Positions 10,452 to 20,799 of a stretch of DNA of 64,000 nt are shown here, in pieces. A model generated the notes under the pieces. It saw nothing but the letters and a program-made list of their open reading frames with translations, was not told where the DNA came from and searched no databases. Position 1 is the stretch's first letter. Each line of letters begins with the position of its first letter. The stretch is from NCBI RefSeq assembly GCF_017313275.1, contig NZ_JAFLNM010000005.1:124001-188000 (forward strand). The letters are read 5' to 3'. The stretch comes from Flagellimonas profundi (GTDB lineage Bacteria; Bacteroidota; Bacteroidia; Flavobacteriales; Flavobacteriaceae). A program made the position numbers and the translations under genes.

Positions 10452-10994
10452 TTAAGCTGATTTACCTGCTTTTCTTCTTAATTGCTCACCAACAAACTTC
10501 ACACCTTTTCCTTTGTAAGGCTCTGGCTTACGGAAAGATCTGATTTTGGCGGCCACCTGACCTACCAATTGCTTGTCGTGAGATGTTAGTTTTACGATAG
10601 GGTTTTTCCCTTTTTCGGAGATGGTCTCAATCTTCACTTCGGGAGCGATGTCCAGAACAATGTTATGAGAGAATCCTAGGGCCAAATCCAATTTCTGTCC
10701 TTGGTTGCTGGCTCTGTAACCAACACCTACAAGTTCCAATTCCTTGGTCCAACCTTCGGTTACACCTGCTACCATATTATTGATAAGAGCGCGGTATAAA
10801 CCATGTTTTGATTTGTGATTATTGTCATCGGAAGGTCTTTCCAAAACAACACTTCCGTCCTCGACTTTTATGTCAATCCCTGAAAACTCTTGTGTAAGCT
10901 CCCCCAATTTACCTTTTACAGTAACCATGGAATCCTTCACTTCTACAGTGACTCCTTCAGGAATTTTTACTGGACTGTTACCTATTCTAGACAT
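10452..10994 (-). CDS. rplF: 50S ribosomal protein uL6
   Basis: The 180-residue product starts [19 protein letters not shown] and has the two repeated uL6 domains. The second ends with [20 protein letters not shown], the strongly conserved rRNA-binding tail near the sarcin-ricin loop, where elongation factors bind. Length is normal. The gap to rpsH is 19 bases. Confidence 0.97.
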   Translation of the reverse strand: MSRIGNSPVKIPEGVTVEVKDSMVTVKGKLGELTQEFSGIDIKVEDGSVVLERPSDDNNHKSKHGLYRALINNMVAGVTEGWTKELELVGVGYRASNQGQKLDLALGFSHNIVLDIAPEVKIETISEKGKNPIVKLTSHDKQLVGQVAAKIRSFRKPEPYKGKGVKFVGEQLRRKAGKSA

Positions 10995-11013
10995 TTTTCT
11001 TCTCTTTTCTCAA

Positions 11014-11412
11014 TTAATATACGTAGCACAATACCTCACCACCTACGTTCTCTTGCTGGGCCTGCTTGCTGGTCATAACTCCGTGGGAAGTTGAAACGAT
11101 AGCGATACCCAACCCGTTCAATACTCTAGGCAAATCGTTAGAGTTTGAATACTTTCGCAGACCGGGCTTACTTACCCTCTGCAATTTTTTAATGATAGGC
11201 TCCTTGGTGAATTTATCGTACTTAAGGGCGATTTTGATGTTCCCTTGTACTTTATCCTCCTCGAACTTATAGCTCAAAATATATCCTTGATCGAACAATA
11301 TTTTGGTAATCTGTCTTTTTAGATTGGAACCTGGGATATCTACAACCCTATGACCTGCCTTATTGGCATTTCTCAATCTGGTCAAATAATCTGAAATTGG
11401 ATCTGTAAGCAT
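11014..11412 (-). CDS. rpsH: 30S ribosomal protein uS8
   Basis: The 132-residue product starts MLTDPISDYLTRLRNANKAG. Its C-terminal half has GLGIAIVSTSHGVMTSKQAQ and ends GEVLCYVY, the signature of uS8, which binds helix 21 of 16S rRNA and in other bacteria represses the spc operon. It lies 18 bases after rpsN. Confidence 0.97.
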   Translation of the reverse strand: MLTDPISDYLTRLRNANKAGHRVVDIPGSNLKRQITKILFDQGYILSYKFEEDKVQGNIKIALKYDKFTKEPIIKKLQRVSKPGLRKYSNSNDLPRVLNGLGIAIVSTSHGVMTSKQAQQENVGGEVLCYVY

Positions 11413-11430
11413 TTCTTTTCTTTATCTAAA

Positions 11431-11700
11431 TTACCAACTTGCCTTTTTAACTCCAGGAATCAAACCTTTGTTGGCCATTTCCCTGAACATAACCCTTGAT
11501 ATACCAAAAGTTCTCATGTAACCACGAGGTCTACCTGTTAGTTTACAACGGTTCCTCATACGAACAGGAGAAGCATTCTTTGGCAACTTCTGCAAAGCCT
11601 CATAATCTCCCGCTTCTTTTAGAGCCTTTCTTTTCTCGGCGTATTTTTCTACCATTTTAGCCCTTTTTCTTTCGCGGGCTTTCATTGATTCCTTGGCCAT
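11431..11700 (-). CDS. rpsN: 30S ribosomal protein uS14, zinc-free long form
   Basis: The 89-residue product is the long type, beginning [20 protein letters not shown] and ending with [20 protein letters not shown]. The segment [13 protein letters not shown] has one Cys where zinc-binding uS14 has a four-Cys cluster, so this is the C-minus form. uS14 sits in the 30S head. The rplE stop is 2 bases before its start. Confidence 0.97.
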   Translation of the reverse strand: MAKESMKARERKRAKMVEKYAEKRKALKEAGDYEALQKLPKNASPVRMRNRCKLTGRPRGYMRTFGISRVMFREMANKGLIPGVKKASW

Positions 11701-11701
11701 A

Positions 11702-12253
11702 CTAGTTCTTTTTAAAGGGTACTCCCAGTTCGGTTAACAATGATTTTGCTTCTTTATCAGTTTCAGCGGAAGTAACGAACGTAATGTCCATTCCGTTGAT
11801 CCTGTTGATTCTGTCTATATTGATTTCTGGAAAGATGATTTGCTCAGTAACTCCCAAATTGTAGTTACCTCTACCGTCGAAACCTGTGGCTTTAACTCCT
11901 GAGAAATCACGAACCCTAGGAAGGGCACTGGTGATCAATCTATCCAAAAATTCGTACATGCGTTCTCCTCTAAGGGTCACTTTTGCGCCAATTGGCATAC
12001 CTTTTCTCAATTTAAAAGATGCAACATCTTTCTTGGAAAGGGTAGCGACCGCTTTTTGACCTGTAATATTGGTCAACTCATCCACAGCGTGATCGATCAG
12101 TTTTTTATCGGAAACAGCGGCACCGACTCCACGGCTGACCACTATTTTTTGCAACTTGGGAACTTGCATTACATTTTCGTAACCAAATTCTTCGGTCAGC
12201 GCCTTGATCACGCGCTCTTTATATTCTTGCTTTAATCTTGGAATGTAACTCAT
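11702..12253 (-). CDS. rplE: 50S ribosomal protein uL5
   Basis: The 183-residue product starts [20 protein letters not shown] and contains [31 protein letters not shown] and the block [20 protein letters not shown]. uL5 binds 5S rRNA and forms a bridge with uS13 and the P-site tRNA. Length is typical. It is separated from rplX by 2 bases. Confidence 0.97.
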   Translation of the reverse strand: MSYIPRLKQEYKERVIKALTEEFGYENVMQVPKLQKIVVSRGVGAAVSDKKLIDHAVDELTNITGQKAVATLSKKDVASFKLRKGMPIGAKVTLRGERMYEFLDRLITSALPRVRDFSGVKATGFDGRGNYNLGVTEQIIFPEINIDRINRINGMDITFVTSAETDKEAKSLLTELGVPFKKN

Positions 12254-12255
12254 GA

Positions 12256-12567
12256 CTAAATTACTTCATTGGATTTTTTGGAGAACCTTACTTTCTTTCC
12301 GTCCCTTACTTCGTATCCAACACGAGTAGCCTCGCCAGATTTTGGATCGATCAAGGAAAGATTGGAAATATGTATTGGGGCCTCCTTTTTAGTTATGCCT
12401 CCTTGAGGGTTGTTCGCACTTGGCTTTTCGTGTTTGGACACTTCGTTGATGCCTTCCACGATAGCTTTGTTCTTTTCACGGTCTACTTGAAGTACTTTGC
12501 CTTCGCTGCCTTTGTGGTCTCCCGCAATGACTTTTACCGTATCCCCTGTTTTTATTTTCAACTTCAT
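12256..12567 (-). CDS. rplX: 50S ribosomal protein uL24
   Basis: I place the start at the ATG at 12565-12567, giving 103 residues starting [21 protein letters not shown] longer in-frame reading from 12612 would add 15 residues unlike the family and overlap the end of rplN by 29 bases. The KOW motif ([20 protein letters not shown]) is at the N-terminus. uL24 starts large-subunit assembly near the tunnel exit. Gaps are 16 bases from rplN and 2 to rplE. Confidence 0.95.
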   Translation of the reverse strand: MKLKIKTGDTVKVIAGDHKGSEGKVLQVDREKNKAIVEGINEVSKHEKPSANNPQGGITKKEAPIHISNLSLIDPKSGEATRVGYEVRDGKKVRFSKKSNEVI

Positions 12568-12583
12568 CTTTCTGATATTTCTT

Positions 12584-12952
12584 TTATAGCACTTCAGGCG
12601 CCAATGAAACAATCTTCATGAATTGTCTGTCCCTCAACTCTCTGGCAACAGGACCAAACACACGAGTTCCTCTCATCTCCCCAGTCGGGTTCAACAACAC
12701 ACATGCGTTATCGTCGAAACGGATGTAAGAACCATCTGGTCTTCTCACTTCTTTCTTTGTTCTAACAACAACTGCTGTAGACACAGAACCTTTCTTTACA
12801 GTACCGTTTGGAGTAGCTTCTTTTACAGTAACAACGATTTTGTCACCCAATGAAGCGTATCTTCTCTTTGTTCCTCCTAGTACGCGGATGGTCAAAACTT
12901 CTTTTGCACCGGTATTGTCCGCAACTCTTAATCTTGATTCTTGCTGTACCAT
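12584..12952 (-). CDS. rplN: 50S ribosomal protein uL14
   Basis: The 122-residue product starts [20 protein letters not shown] and ends [11 protein letters not shown], with [20 protein letters not shown] and [14 protein letters not shown] between. These are standard uL14 blocks. The protein lies at the subunit interface, contacts helix 14 of 16S rRNA and is the docking site of silencing factor RsfS. The gap to rpsQ is 2 bases. Confidence 0.97.
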   Translation of the reverse strand: MVQQESRLRVADNTGAKEVLTIRVLGGTKRRYASLGDKIVVTVKEATPNGTVKKGSVSTAVVVRTKKEVRRPDGSYIRFDDNACVLLNPTGEMRGTRVFGPVARELRDRQFMKIVSLAPEVL

Positions 12953-12954
12953 AA

Positions 12955-13212
12955 TTATTTAGCTCTTTCTAGGATTTCTACCAACCTCCAGCATTTTGTT
13001 TTGCTCAATGGTCGTGTTTCCATTATTTTGACGGTATCACCTTCGTTGCAATCGTTCTTCTCGTCGTGGGCAACATATTTCTTGGTCTTCAGAACGAACT
13101 TCCCATACATTGGGTGCTTCACTCGTTTTACCTCAGAAACCACTATCGATTTCTCCATTTTGTTGCTGGTAACAACGCCTATTCTTTCTTTTCTTAAATT
13201 TCTGTTTTCCAT
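12955..13212 (-). CDS. rpsQ: 30S ribosomal protein uS17
   Basis: The 85-residue OB-fold protein starts [20 protein letters not shown]. It contains [20 protein letters not shown], the usual basic uS17 block, and [20 protein letters not shown] near the end. uS17 binds 16S rRNA helices 7 and 11 early in assembly. It follows rpmC by 13 bases. Confidence 0.97.
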   Translation of the reverse strand: MENRNLRKERIGVVTSNKMEKSIVVSEVKRVKHPMYGKFVLKTKKYVAHDEKNDCNEGDTVKIMETRPLSKTKCWRLVEILERAK

Positions 13213-13225
13213 AAGGCAGAACCGA

Positions 13226-13417
13226 TTATTGTAATTCCCTTTTAGTTAATTCAGTTGCAAGTCTTGCTACCGTCCTTCTAGTCTTTCTGATCTGTAAAGG
13301 ATTTTCCAAAGGAGTAACAGCGTGCGCCATTTTTAGGTCGGCGTGTTGTTTTTTGAACTCGGCCAATCTCTCCTTTAGCTCTTCAATTGAAAGTTCTTTT
13401 ATTTCTGATTGTCTCAT
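13226..13417 (-). CDS. rpmC: 50S ribosomal protein uL29
   Basis: The ATG at 13415-13417 gives 63 residues starting [19 protein letters not shown] longer reading from a TTG at 13429 adds only MRRK and is less likely. The C-terminal block [20 protein letters not shown] is the uL29 signature. The two-helix protein sits beside the peptide exit tunnel and helps dock SRP and trigger factor. Gaps: 19 bases from rplP, 13 to rpsQ. Confidence 0.95.
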   Translation of the reverse strand: MRQSEIKELSIEELKERLAEFKKQHADLKMAHAVTPLENPLQIRKTRRTVARLATELTKRELQ

Positions 13418-13436
13418 CTTTCTTCTCAATTAAAAA

Positions 13437-13856
13437 TTAGGCGGAATAATCCCTTGCTACAACAAACTTGGTCTTCACCGGAAGTTTTTGCGCCGCAAGC
13501 CTCAAGGCTTCCTCAGCAATATCCTTTGGTACACCGGCAATCTCGAACATGATTCTACCTGGCTTCACCACGGCTACCCAATATTCTGGAGCACCTTTAC
13601 CTTTACCCATACGAACCTCAAGAGGTTTTTTGGTGATAGGCTTGTCCGGGAATATTTTGATCCACAACTGACCTTGTCTCTTCATGTATCTTGTCGCAGC
13701 GATACGTGCAGCCTCAATCTGACGAGCAGTAATGAAGTGCGAATCCATGGACTTGATACCGAACATTCCATTGGAAAGTTGGTGCCCTCTCTGTGAGTTC
13801 CCCTTCATACGCCCTTTCTGGGCTTTACGAAATTTTGTTCTTTTTGGCTGTAACAT
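13437..13856 (-). CDS. rplP: 50S ribosomal protein uL16
   Basis: The 139-residue product starts [20 protein letters not shown]. It contains [20 protein letters not shown] and [18 protein letters not shown], the latter holding the Arg near position 81 that can be hydroxylated in other bacteria. uL16 sits near the A-site tRNA elbow and is needed late in 50S assembly. Length is normal. Confidence 0.97.
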   Translation of the reverse strand: MLQPKRTKFRKAQKGRMKGNSQRGHQLSNGMFGIKSMDSHFITARQIEAARIAATRYMKRQGQLWIKIFPDKPITKKPLEVRMGKGKGAPEYWVAVVKPGRIMFEIAGVPKDIAEEALRLAAQKLPVKTKFVVARDYSA

Positions 13857-13876
13857 TTTACCTTACTTTATCTTAA

Positions 13877-14587
13877 TTACTTTCTACGACGGGATTTCTT
13901 GTTATCCTTGCCGCCTTTTCCTTGACTCTTACTCAATCCTACTAATGGGGAAAGCTCTCTTTTACCGTAAACCTCTCCTTTCATGATCCACACCTTTACC
14001 CCTAATCTACCATAGGTAGTGTGAGCTTCGTGCAAGGCGTAGTCCACATCTGCACGGAAAGTAGATAATGGAATCCTTCCTTCTTTGTAAGATTCGGAAC
14101 GTGCCATCTCGGCCCCGTTCAAACGTCCGGAAATCTGAATCTTGATACCTTCGGCATTCATACGCATTGCTGCTGCAATGGCCATTTTAATGGCTCTTCT
14201 GTACGAAATTCTGCTTTCGATCTGTCTTGCAACACTTGCAGCTACCAAGTTTGCATCAAGTTCAGGTCTCTTAATTTCATGAATGTTGATCTGAACCTCT
14301 TTGTTGGTGATTTTCTTAAGCTCTTCCTTAAGCTTGTCCACTTCTTGTCCACCTTTACCAATGATAATACCAGGTCTTGACGTGGTAATGGTAATAGTGA
14401 TCAATTTTAAGGTTCTCTCTATAATTACCCTGGATACGCTAGCTTTAGCCAAACGCGCATAAAGGTATTTTCTGATTTTATCGTCCTCAGCCAGCTTATC
14501 GCCATAATCATTTCCTCCGTACCAGTTGGATTCCCATCCTCTGATAATTCCTAAGCGATTTCCTATTGGATTGGTCTTCTGTCCCAT
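13877..14587 (-). CDS. rpsC: 30S ribosomal protein uS3
   Basis: The 236-residue product starts [20 protein letters not shown]. The type II KH domain has the GxxG loop in [20 protein letters not shown]. The C-terminal domain includes [20 protein letters not shown] and [20 protein letters not shown]. It ends in a short basic tail. uS3 lines the mRNA entry tunnel and, with uS4 and uS5, acts in mRNA unwinding. It lies between rplV (9-base gap) and rplP (20-base gap). Confidence 0.97.
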   Translation of the reverse strand: MGQKTNPIGNRLGIIRGWESNWYGGNDYGDKLAEDDKIRKYLYARLAKASVSRVIIERTLKLITITITTSRPGIIIGKGGQEVDKLKEELKKITNKEVQINIHEIKRPELDANLVAASVARQIESRISYRRAIKMAIAAAMRMNAEGIKIQISGRLNGAEMARSESYKEGRIPLSTFRADVDYALHEAHTTYGRLGVKVWIMKGEVYGKRELSPLVGLSKSQGKGGKDNKKSRRRK

Positions 14588-14596
14588 ATTATTCTT

Positions 14597-15004
14597 CTAG
14601 CTTTGAACGTTGTTATTGGCCTCCAAGATCATAGTAACATGATTGGAACGCTTTCTGATTCTATGTGCTCTACCTTGTGGAGCTGGTCTCAATCTCTTCA
14701 ACATAGTTCCTCCGTCCACACGGATTTCCTTGATGTAAAGATCGGCAGCCTCAATATCCGCACCCTCATTTTTAGCTTCCCAGTTTGCAATTGCAGAAAG
14801 TAAAAGCTTCTCCAATTTTCTGGATGCCTCTTTAGGGTTGAACCTTAGGGTAGCCAATGCCATCTCAATTTGCTTACCTCTCACCAAGTCAGCGACCAAA
14901 CGCATTTTTCTTGGGGAAGTTGGGCAATTGTTAAGCTTTGCAATAGCAAGTTGCTTTTTCTCTTCTTTTAACCTTTCGGCCATTTGTCTTTTACGAACTC
15001 CCAT
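14597..15004 (-). CDS. rplV: 50S ribosomal protein uL22
   Basis: The 135-residue product has a lysine-rich start MGVRKRQMAERLKEEKKQLA, then NNCPTSPRKMRLVADLVRGK. The long beta-hairpin, with GGTMLKRLRPAPQGRAHRIR, lines the peptide exit tunnel, where macrolide-resistance changes occur in other species; none is evident. The protein is slightly longer than in E. coli because of the N-terminal extension. It starts 7 bases after rpsS. Confidence 0.97.
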   Translation of the reverse strand: MGVRKRQMAERLKEEKKQLAIAKLNNCPTSPRKMRLVADLVRGKQIEMALATLRFNPKEASRKLEKLLLSAIANWEAKNEGADIEAADLYIKEIRVDGGTMLKRLRPAPQGRAHRIRKRSNHVTMILEANNNVQS

Positions 15005-15011
15005 AGCTTAC

Positions 15012-15290
15012 TTACTTTTTACCTTTGTTTTTAGCTCCTGCATGACCCCTAAAAGATCTCGTAGGTGAAAATTCCCCTAGTTTGTGACCTACCATGTTTT
15101 CAGTAACGAAAACGGGAACAAATTGTCTTCCGTTGTGTACTGCGATGGTTTGCCCAACAAAGTCCGGCGTTATCATAGAGGCCCTAGACCACGTTTTGAT
15201 AACCGATTTCTTACCTGATTCTATATTGGCCTGGACTTTTTTCTCCAGACTAAAATGAACATATGGTCCTTTTTTTAACGAACGTGCCAT
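15012..15290 (-). CDS. rpsS: 30S ribosomal protein uS19
   Basis: The 92-residue product begins [20 protein letters not shown] and includes [20 protein letters not shown] and [18 protein letters not shown], all diagnostic of uS19. It sits in the 30S head next to uS13 and contributes to bridges and tRNA contact. It is 11 bases after rplB. Confidence 0.97.
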   Translation of the reverse strand: MARSLKKGPYVHFSLEKKVQANIESGKKSVIKTWSRASMITPDFVGQTIAVHNGRQFVPVFVTENMVGHKLGEFSPTRSFRGHAGAKNKGKK

Positions 15291-15301
15291 TTACTTTTCT
15301 T

Positions 15302-16126
15302 TTATTTCTTTCTACGTTCTATGATATATCTATTGGTGTCCTTAGTTCTAGAACGAGTTCTAAATCCTTTGGCAGGAATACCGTTCTTAGATCTTGGATG
15401 ACCTCCTGAAGCTCTACCTTCACCACCTCCCATTGGGTGATCGACAGGGTTCATAGCTACAGGTCTAGTTCTTGGTCTTCTACCCAACCATCTGCTTCTA
15501 CCGGCTTTACCGGAAACAAGCAATTGGTGGTCGGAGTTGGAAACTGCACCTACGGTAGCCAAACAAGTGGCCAAAACCATTCTAGTTTCACCAGAAGGCA
15601 ATTTCAAGGTCACGAACTTACCATCCTTCGCCATTAACTGCGCAAAAGTTCCGGCACTACGCGCCATAATCGCACCCTGACCAGGTCTCAACTCTATACA
15701 AGACACAATTGTACCCAAAGGAATCTCGCTCAATGGAAGCGCGTTTCCAATTTCAGGAGCGGAACCAGAACCAGACTTGACGGTCTGTCCTACCTGCAAT
15801 CCGTTTTGGGCAACCACATATCTTTTTTCACCGTCCTTGTACTCTACCAAGGCGATAAATGCAGTTCTATTGGGATCATACTGAATTGAAACCACAGTGG
15901 CCTCAACTCCTTGCTTATCCCTTTTGAAATCGATGATTCGATATCTTCTTTTATGACCACCACCTTTGTGGCGCATGGTCATTTTTCCTTGACTGTTCCT
16001 ACCACCTGTCTTTTTTATCGGAGCAAGCAAGCTTTTCTCCGGCTTATCAGTAGTAATCGCGTCAAATCCGTTTACTACTCTAAAACGCTGACCAGGGGTT
16101 ATCGGTTTTAATTTTCTAACTGACAT
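15302..16126 (-). CDS. rplB: 50S ribosomal protein uL2
   Basis: The 274-residue product starts [20 protein letters not shown]. It contains [18 protein letters not shown] and the C-terminal [20 protein letters not shown], including the conserved histidine close to the peptidyl transferase centre. uL2 is a primary 23S binder needed for subunit joining. Length is standard. It starts 9 bases after rplW. Confidence 0.98.
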   Translation of the reverse strand: MSVRKLKPITPGQRFRVVNGFDAITTDKPEKSLLAPIKKTGGRNSQGKMTMRHKGGGHKRRYRIIDFKRDKQGVEATVVSIQYDPNRTAFIALVEYKDGEKRYVVAQNGLQVGQTVKSGSGSAPEIGNALPLSEIPLGTIVSCIELRPGQGAIMARSAGTFAQLMAKDGKFVTLKLPSGETRMVLATCLATVGAVSNSDHQLLVSGKAGRSRWLGRRPRTRPVAMNPVDHPMGGGEGRASGGHPRSKNGIPAKGFRTRSRTKDTNRYIIERRKK

Positions 16127-16135
16127 TTCTCGTCT

Positions 16136-16426
16136 TTATAGATTACTGTAAAAATCAATAATATCACCTTCAGCTACATCTACAATCGCTTTTTTCATTG
16201 CGTTTGTTTTACCGTGCTGAATTCCGGTTTTTGTATAACGACTCTTACGCGTTGGACCATAGTTCATGGTTCTCACCTTTTCAACAGAAACACCATAAGT
16301 AGCCTCTACCGCCTCCTTGATTTCCAACTTGTTAGCAGCTGGATTTACAAAGAATCCATAGCGATTGAAAAGCTCGCTGTCAGCGGTCATTTTTTCCGTA
16401 ATTATCGGTCTTATCAACACACTCAT
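16136..16426 (-). CDS. rplW: 50S ribosomal protein uL23
   Basis: The 96-residue product starts MSVLIRPIITEKMTADSELF and has YGFFVNPAANKLEIKEAVEA, then the VEKVRTMNYGPTRKSRYTKT loop. uL23 borders the exit tunnel and is the main docking site for trigger factor and SRP. It lies 7 bases after rplD. Confidence 0.97.
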   Translation of the reverse strand: MSVLIRPIITEKMTADSELFNRYGFFVNPAANKLEIKEAVEATYGVSVEKVRTMNYGPTRKSRYTKTGIQHGKTNAMKKAIVDVAEGDIIDFYSNL

Positions 16427-16433
16427 GATACTT

Positions 16434-17063
16434 CTATTTCTTTAGGTTCGATTCAATTCCTTCCAAAGCGCTTTCGGTCAATACTAAACTCGTTGCGTTA
16501 ACAATTTTGTAAGTATTTAATTCTGAGCCTGTTACAACTTCGGAGCGTTCCAAATTACGCGACGACAAATATACGTTATTATTTGTATCGCCCAACACAA
16601 TAAGGGACTTTTTATTTTCTATTCCCAAGGAAGACAAGAAATTAACGAAGTCCTTGGTTTTTGGAGCTTCAAAATTGAGGTCTTCAACAACCACTATAGA
16701 TTTGTCTTTGGACTTCATGCTCAAGGCAGATTTTCTTGCCAATCGCTTCATGTTCTTGTTCAACTTTTGAGTATAATCTTTTGGTCTTGGACCAAAGATC
16801 CTACCACCACCTCTAAAAATGGGTGACTTGATACTACCGGCCCTTGCAGTACCGGTACCTTTTTGCTTTTTGATTTTTCTGGTACTACCAGCTATCTCCG
16901 CCCTTTCTTTGGCTTTGTGAGTACCTTGCCTTTGATGGGCCAAATACTGCTTAACATCCAAATAAATAGCATGCTCGTTAGGCTCTATCGCGAAAACATC
17001 ATCGGAAAGCTCTACTTTCCTACCTGTTTCTTTTCCATTGATATCTAAAACTGCTACCTTCAT
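16434..17063 (-). CDS. rplD: 50S ribosomal protein uL4
   Basis: I use the ATG at 17061-17063, which overlaps the rplC stop by one base (TAATG) and gives 209 residues starting [24 protein letters not shown] three codons upstream is possible but adds nothing conserved. The long loop with [15 protein letters not shown] and [13 protein letters not shown] reaches the exit-tunnel constriction. In E. coli, uL4 represses the S10 operon. The one-base overlap implies translational coupling to rplC. Confidence 0.96.
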   Translation of the reverse strand: MKVAVLDINGKETGRKVELSDDVFAIEPNEHAIYLDVKQYLAHQRQGTHKAKERAEIAGSTRKIKKQKGTGTARAGSIKSPIFRGGGRIFGPRPKDYTQKLNKNMKRLARKSALSMKSKDKSIVVVEDLNFEAPKTKDFVNFLSSLGIENKKSLIVLGDTNNNVYLSSRNLERSEVVTGSELNTYKIVNATSLVLTESALEGIESNLKK

Positions 17064-17686
17064 TATTGCCACCTTTGAATAGTTACGTATGAATTTTTAT
17101 GGCCAGGCACACATCCTTTTACTACCAAAAGATTTTTCTCTGGAACCACTTTCAATACTCTTAAGTTTTGTACAGTAACTCTGTCACCACCCATTCTTCC
17201 GGCCATACGAAGACCTTTTACAACTTTGGATGGATACGATGCAGCACCAATGGAACCAGGAGCTCTCAATCTGTTGTGCTGACCGTGAGTTGCTTGTCCA
17301 ACTCCACCGAAACCATGGCGCTTAACAACACCCTGGAATCCTTTTCCTTTTGATGTACCAACTACATCAACAAATTCTCCTTCTACAAACAAATCAACAC
17401 CTACGGTATCTCCTAATTTGTATTCACCTTCAAACCCTTGGAACTCAACGACTTTCTTTTTAGGAGAAGTACCTGCTTTTTTGTAGTGGCCTGTTTCGGC
17501 CTTGTTAGCACGTTTTTCTGCCTTGTCATCGAAACCTAGTTGAAGGGCTTTGTACCCGTCTACCTCTTCGGTTCTGACTTGGGTAACCACGCATGGCCCA
17601 GCTTCCAATACGGTACATGGAACGTTTTTTCCATTCTCGTCGAAAATGCTGGTCATACCGATTTTCTTACCTATTAACCCAGACAT
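17063..17686 (-). CDS. rplC: 50S ribosomal protein uL3
   Basis: The 207-residue product starts [20 protein letters not shown]. It has the extension near the peptidyl transferase centre, with [20 protein letters not shown] and [20 protein letters not shown]. uL3 is one of the first proteins to assemble on 23S rRNA. Unlike most genes here it is preceded by a 164-base gap with two hairpins, so its translation or transcription may be controlled separately from rpsJ. Confidence 0.97.
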   Translation of the reverse strand: MSGLIGKKIGMTSIFDENGKNVPCTVLEAGPCVVTQVRTEEVDGYKALQLGFDDKAEKRANKAETGHYKKAGTSPKKKVVEFQGFEGEYKLGDTVGVDLFVEGEFVDVVGTSKGKGFQGVVKRHGFGGVGQATHGQHNRLRAPGSIGAASYPSKVVKGLRMAGRMGGDRVTVQNLRVLKVVPEKNLLVVKGCVPGHKNSYVTIQRWQ

Positions 17687-17739
17687 ATTTAATTAATTAA
17701 CAATTATTTACTTTTTATAACTCTCGCCAACTTCTTGGC

Positions 17740-17777
17740 AAAAAAATTGGGTCAAGAAAATATTCTGTTCTGACCCA
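17740..17777 (-). terminator. terminator-like hairpin between rpsJ and rplC
   Basis: Arms 17748-17754 and 17771-17777 (TGGGTCA / TGACCCA) enclose a 16-base loop that has its own short AGAA/TTCT pairing. On the minus strand the stem is followed by AA and seven T (17740-17746). That is the form of an intrinsic terminator or attenuator, yet it lies inside the fused operon, upstream of 26 further ribosomal and related genes. It could be a partial terminator or the closed state of an attenuator. Confidence 0.6.
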
Positions 17778-17799
17778 GATTTTTTTCTTTCTCCGTTTT

Positions 17800-17819
17800 T
17801 CCCGAACCGTCGTTCGGGA
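17800..17819 (-). promoter_or_regulatory. second hairpin in the rpsJ-rplC gap
   Basis: TCCCGAA (17800-17806) and TTCGGGA (17813-17819) form a perfect 7-bp stem around a 6-base loop. It lies upstream, in transcript order, of the terminator-like hairpin and has no T-run of its own. Two stems in one 164-base leader resemble a regulated 5' region for rplC, but no alternative pairing between them was worked out. Confidence 0.45.
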
Positions 17820-17850
17820 CATGTTGCTCCCACCTAGGGCAGAAACATTA

Positions 17851-18156
17851 TCAGACTTTGATCTCAACCTCAACCCCGCTTGGAAGCTCAAGCTTCATAA
17901 GCGCATCGATGGTTTTGGATGAGGAGCTGTATATATCCAACAATCTCTTGTAAGAGCTCAATTGGAACTGCTCTCTCGATTTTTTGTTCACGTGGGGTGA
18001 ACGCAAAACCGTAAATATCTTTTTACGCGTTGGCAATGGGATTGGTCCAGTTACCACCGCACCAGTTGTTTTTACTGTCTTCACGATCTTCTCAGCAGAT
18101 TTGTCCACCAAATTGTGATCGTAAGATTTCAATTTTATTCTAATTTTTTGACTCAT
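17851..18156 (-). CDS. rpsJ: 30S ribosomal protein uS10
   Basis: The 101-residue product starts [20 protein letters not shown]. It has [20 protein letters not shown], the usual uS10 block, and ends [11 protein letters not shown]. uS10 is in the 30S head and also forms the NusB-NusE antitermination factor. It lies 12 bases after fusA, which joins the str and S10 operons here; tuf, often between them, is missing. Confidence 0.97.
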   Translation of the reverse strand: MSQKIRIKLKSYDHNLVDKSAEKIVKTVKTTGAVVTGPIPLPTRKKIFTVLRSPHVNKKSREQFQLSSYKRLLDIYSSSSKTIDALMKLELPSGVEVEIKV

Positions 18157-18168
18157 CTTGCTGAAAAA

Positions 18169-20295
18169 TTAAGCGGTTACTCCTTTAGCTGCTTTAATAA
18201 CTTCCTCCGCAATATTCGAAGGAGTATCGGCATAGTGTGAAAATTCCATTGTGGATGTTGCCCTACCAGAAGATAAAGTTCTCAAGGCAGTTACATAACC
18301 GAACATCTCGGATAGTGGCACTTCAGCTTTAACAACTTTAGCGCCCGCTCTATCTGACATACTGTTAACCTGACCTCTTCTTCGGTTCAAGTCACCTACA
18401 ATATCACCCATGTTTTCTTCCGGGGTAAGAACTTCCAACTTCATGATTGGCTCCATAATTACCGCTTTAGCTTTCTTAGCAGCAACCTTGTAACCCAATT
18501 TTGCAGCTAGTTCGAAAGAAAGTTGGTCAGAATCCACAGGGTGGAAAGACCCATCTTTAAGGGTAATTTTCATAGAATCCATTTCGAAACCTGCCAAAGG
18601 ACCATTTTTCATAGCCTCTTTGAATCCTTTCTCAACAGATGGAACAAATTCTTTAGGAATGTTACCTCCCTTGATCATGTTAACAAACTCAAGACCGGAC
18701 TTACCTTCTTCAGCAGGCTCCATGGTAAATACGATATCCGCAAATTTACCACGACCACCAGTTTGTTTCTTATAAGTCTCTCTGTGATCAGCTGTTCCAG
18801 TGATAGCTTCTTTGTACTCCACCTGGGGCTGACCCTGGGTAACATCTACTTTAAACTCACGTCTAAGACGGTCACAAATAATATCCAAGTGAAGCTCGCC
18901 CATACCGGAAATAATGGTTTGACCGGATGCCTCATCTGTTTTTACTTGAAATGTTGGATCCTCTTCGGCCAATTTTGCCAAAGCCATACCCAATTTATCC
19001 ACATCAGCCTTAGTTTTAGGCTCAACTGCAATACCGATTACAGGCTCAGGGAACTGCATACTTTCCAAAACAATTGGATGTTTTTCATCGGAAAGGGTAT
19101 CTCCTGTTTTGATATCCTTAAATCCTACGGCAGCACCAATATCACCAGCCTCTATGTACTCAATGGCATTTTGTTTATTGGAGTGCATTTGATAGATACG
19201 TGAAATACGCTCTTTGTTTCCAGAACGATTGTTCAGTACATAAGAACCTGCATCCAAACGACCTGAGTACGCTCTAAAGAATGCCAAACGACCTACGAAA
19301 GGATCGGTTGCGATCTTAAAGGCCAATGCAGCAAAAGGTTCTTTTGGATCTGGTTTTCTTCTTTCTTCTTTCTCTGTATTCGGGTTGACACCTACGATAT
19401 CATCCTTATCCAAAGGTGAAGGCAAGTAGCGACAAACAGCATCCAACAAGAACTGAACTCCTTTGTTTTTAAAGGAAGAACCGCAGATCATTGGAATGAT
19501 CGCCCTATCCATAACTGCTGCACGCAATGCGGCATGCACTTCTTCTTCAGTGATGGAATCCTCATCCTCAAAGAATTTCTCCATCAACTCTTCATCATAC
19601 TCAGCAACAGCTTCGATCAAGGCAGCTCTGTACTCCTTAACCTCATCTTTCATTTCTGAAGGTATATCAACTACATCAAATGTAGAACCGAAGTTTTCCT
19701 CGTGCCAAACAACAGCTCTGTTTTTGGCCAAGTCAACAATACCTCTAAAATCAGCTTCATCACCAATTGGCAATACAATCGGCACAGCGTTGGAACCCAA
19801 CATTTCGCGAACCTGCTTGCACACAGCCAAGAAGTTTGAACCTTGACGATCCATCTTGTTCACAAAACCAATCCTTGGAACTTTATAATTATCGGCCAGC
19901 CTCCAGTTGGTTTCTGATTGAGGCTCAACACCATCAACAGCACTGAACAAGAATACTAATCCATCCAACACACGAAGGGAACGGTTTACCTCAACCGTAA
20001 AGTCAACGTGTCCGGGGGTGTCTATAATATTAAAGTGATAATCTTTTGTGTCAGGTAATGTTTGCGCATTCTCCATTGGAAACTTCCATGTACAAGTTGT
20101 TGCAGCAGAGGTAATGGTAATACCACGCTCTTGCTCTTGCTCCATCCAGTCCATGGTAGCGGCACCATCGTGCACCTCACCAATTTTGTGGCTCACACCT
20201 GTATAGAAAAGAATACGTTCTGTAGTAGTTGTCTTTCCAGCATCAATGTGAGCTGCAATACCTATATTCCTTGTATATTTTAAATCTCTTCCCAT
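18169..20295 (-). CDS. fusA: elongation factor G
   Basis: The 708-residue translational GTPase drives translocation and, with RRF, ribosome recycling. The G domain has [20 protein letters not shown] (about residues 14-33), the switch region [24 protein letters not shown] and [11 protein letters not shown]. Later domains include [18 protein letters not shown] and [20 protein letters not shown]. It is full length with nothing missing. It sits between rpsG (8-base gap) and rpsJ (12-base gap) in the str segment. Confidence 0.98.
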   Translation of the reverse strand: MGRDLKYTRNIGIAAHIDAGKTTTTERILFYTGVSHKIGEVHDGAATMDWMEQEQERGITITSAATTCTWKFPMENAQTLPDTKDYHFNIIDTPGHVDFTVEVNRSLRVLDGLVFLFSAVDGVEPQSETNWRLADNYKVPRIGFVNKMDRQGSNFLAVCKQVREMLGSNAVPIVLPIGDEADFRGIVDLAKNRAVVWHEENFGSTFDVVDIPSEMKDEVKEYRAALIEAVAEYDEELMEKFFEDEDSITEEEVHAALRAAVMDRAIIPMICGSSFKNKGVQFLLDAVCRYLPSPLDKDDIVGVNPNTEKEERRKPDPKEPFAALAFKIATDPFVGRLAFFRAYSGRLDAGSYVLNNRSGNKERISRIYQMHSNKQNAIEYIEAGDIGAAVGFKDIKTGDTLSDEKHPIVLESMQFPEPVIGIAVEPKTKADVDKLGMALAKLAEEDPTFQVKTDEASGQTIISGMGELHLDIICDRLRREFKVDVTQGQPQVEYKEAITGTADHRETYKKQTGGRGKFADIVFTMEPAEEGKSGLEFVNMIKGGNIPKEFVPSVEKGFKEAMKNGPLAGFEMDSMKITLKDGSFHPVDSDQLSFELAAKLGYKVAAKKAKAVIMEPIMKLEVLTPEENMGDIVGDLNRRRGQVNSMSDRAGAKVVKAEVPLSEMFGYVTALRTLSSGRATSTMEFSHYADTPSNIAEEVIKAAKGVTA

Positions 20296-20303
20296 TATAT
20301 TGT

Positions 20304-20780
20304 TTAGAATCTAAAGTGTGAGAACGCTTTATTGGCCTCAGCCATTTTGTGTGTATCTACTCTTTTCTTAACTGCCGCACCTTCTTCCTTGGCCGCCGCT
20401 AAAATTTCAGCTGCCAATTTTTGTGCCATGGATTTCTCGTTACGCTTTCTTGAAAAGCTGATCAACCACTTCATGGCAGTGGATATTTTTCTATCCGGAC
20501 GAATCTGCATAGGAATCTGGAATGTCGCACCACCTACTCTTCTACTACGAACCTCTACGTGTGGCATAACATTGGAAAGAGCATCTTTCCATAATTCCAA
20601 TCCTGTTTTTTCTTCGTCGGTGTTTTTCTCGTCTACGATTGCAATTGCATCATAAAAAATCTTGAATGCAACTGACTTTTTACCGTCCCACATCATCATG
20701 TTCACAAAACGTGTAACAAGTTGATCGTTAAATTTTGGATCCGGTAATAACGGTCTCTTTTTTGCCTGCTTTTTTCTCAT
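20304..20780 (-). CDS. rpsG: 30S ribosomal protein uS7
   Basis: The 158-residue product starts [20 protein letters not shown]. It contains [40 protein letters not shown] and ends [16 protein letters not shown]. uS7 starts assembly of the 30S head and lies by the E-site tRNA; in E. coli it represses the str operon. It follows rpsL by 19 bases. Confidence 0.97.
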   Translation of the reverse strand: MRKKQAKKRPLLPDPKFNDQLVTRFVNMMMWDGKKSVAFKIFYDAIAIVDEKNTDEEKTGLELWKDALSNVMPHVEVRSRRVGGATFQIPMQIRPDRKISTAMKWLISFSRKRNEKSMAQKLAAEILAAAKEEGAAVKKRVDTHKMAEANKAFSHFRF

Positions 20781-20799
20781 CGCTTCTTCTTAAAAATGA

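Noticed and set aside
19463-19846. 127-residue plus-strand frame inside fusA
   Set aside because: Shadow of elongation factor G; frames of this type opposite AT-rich genes are common.
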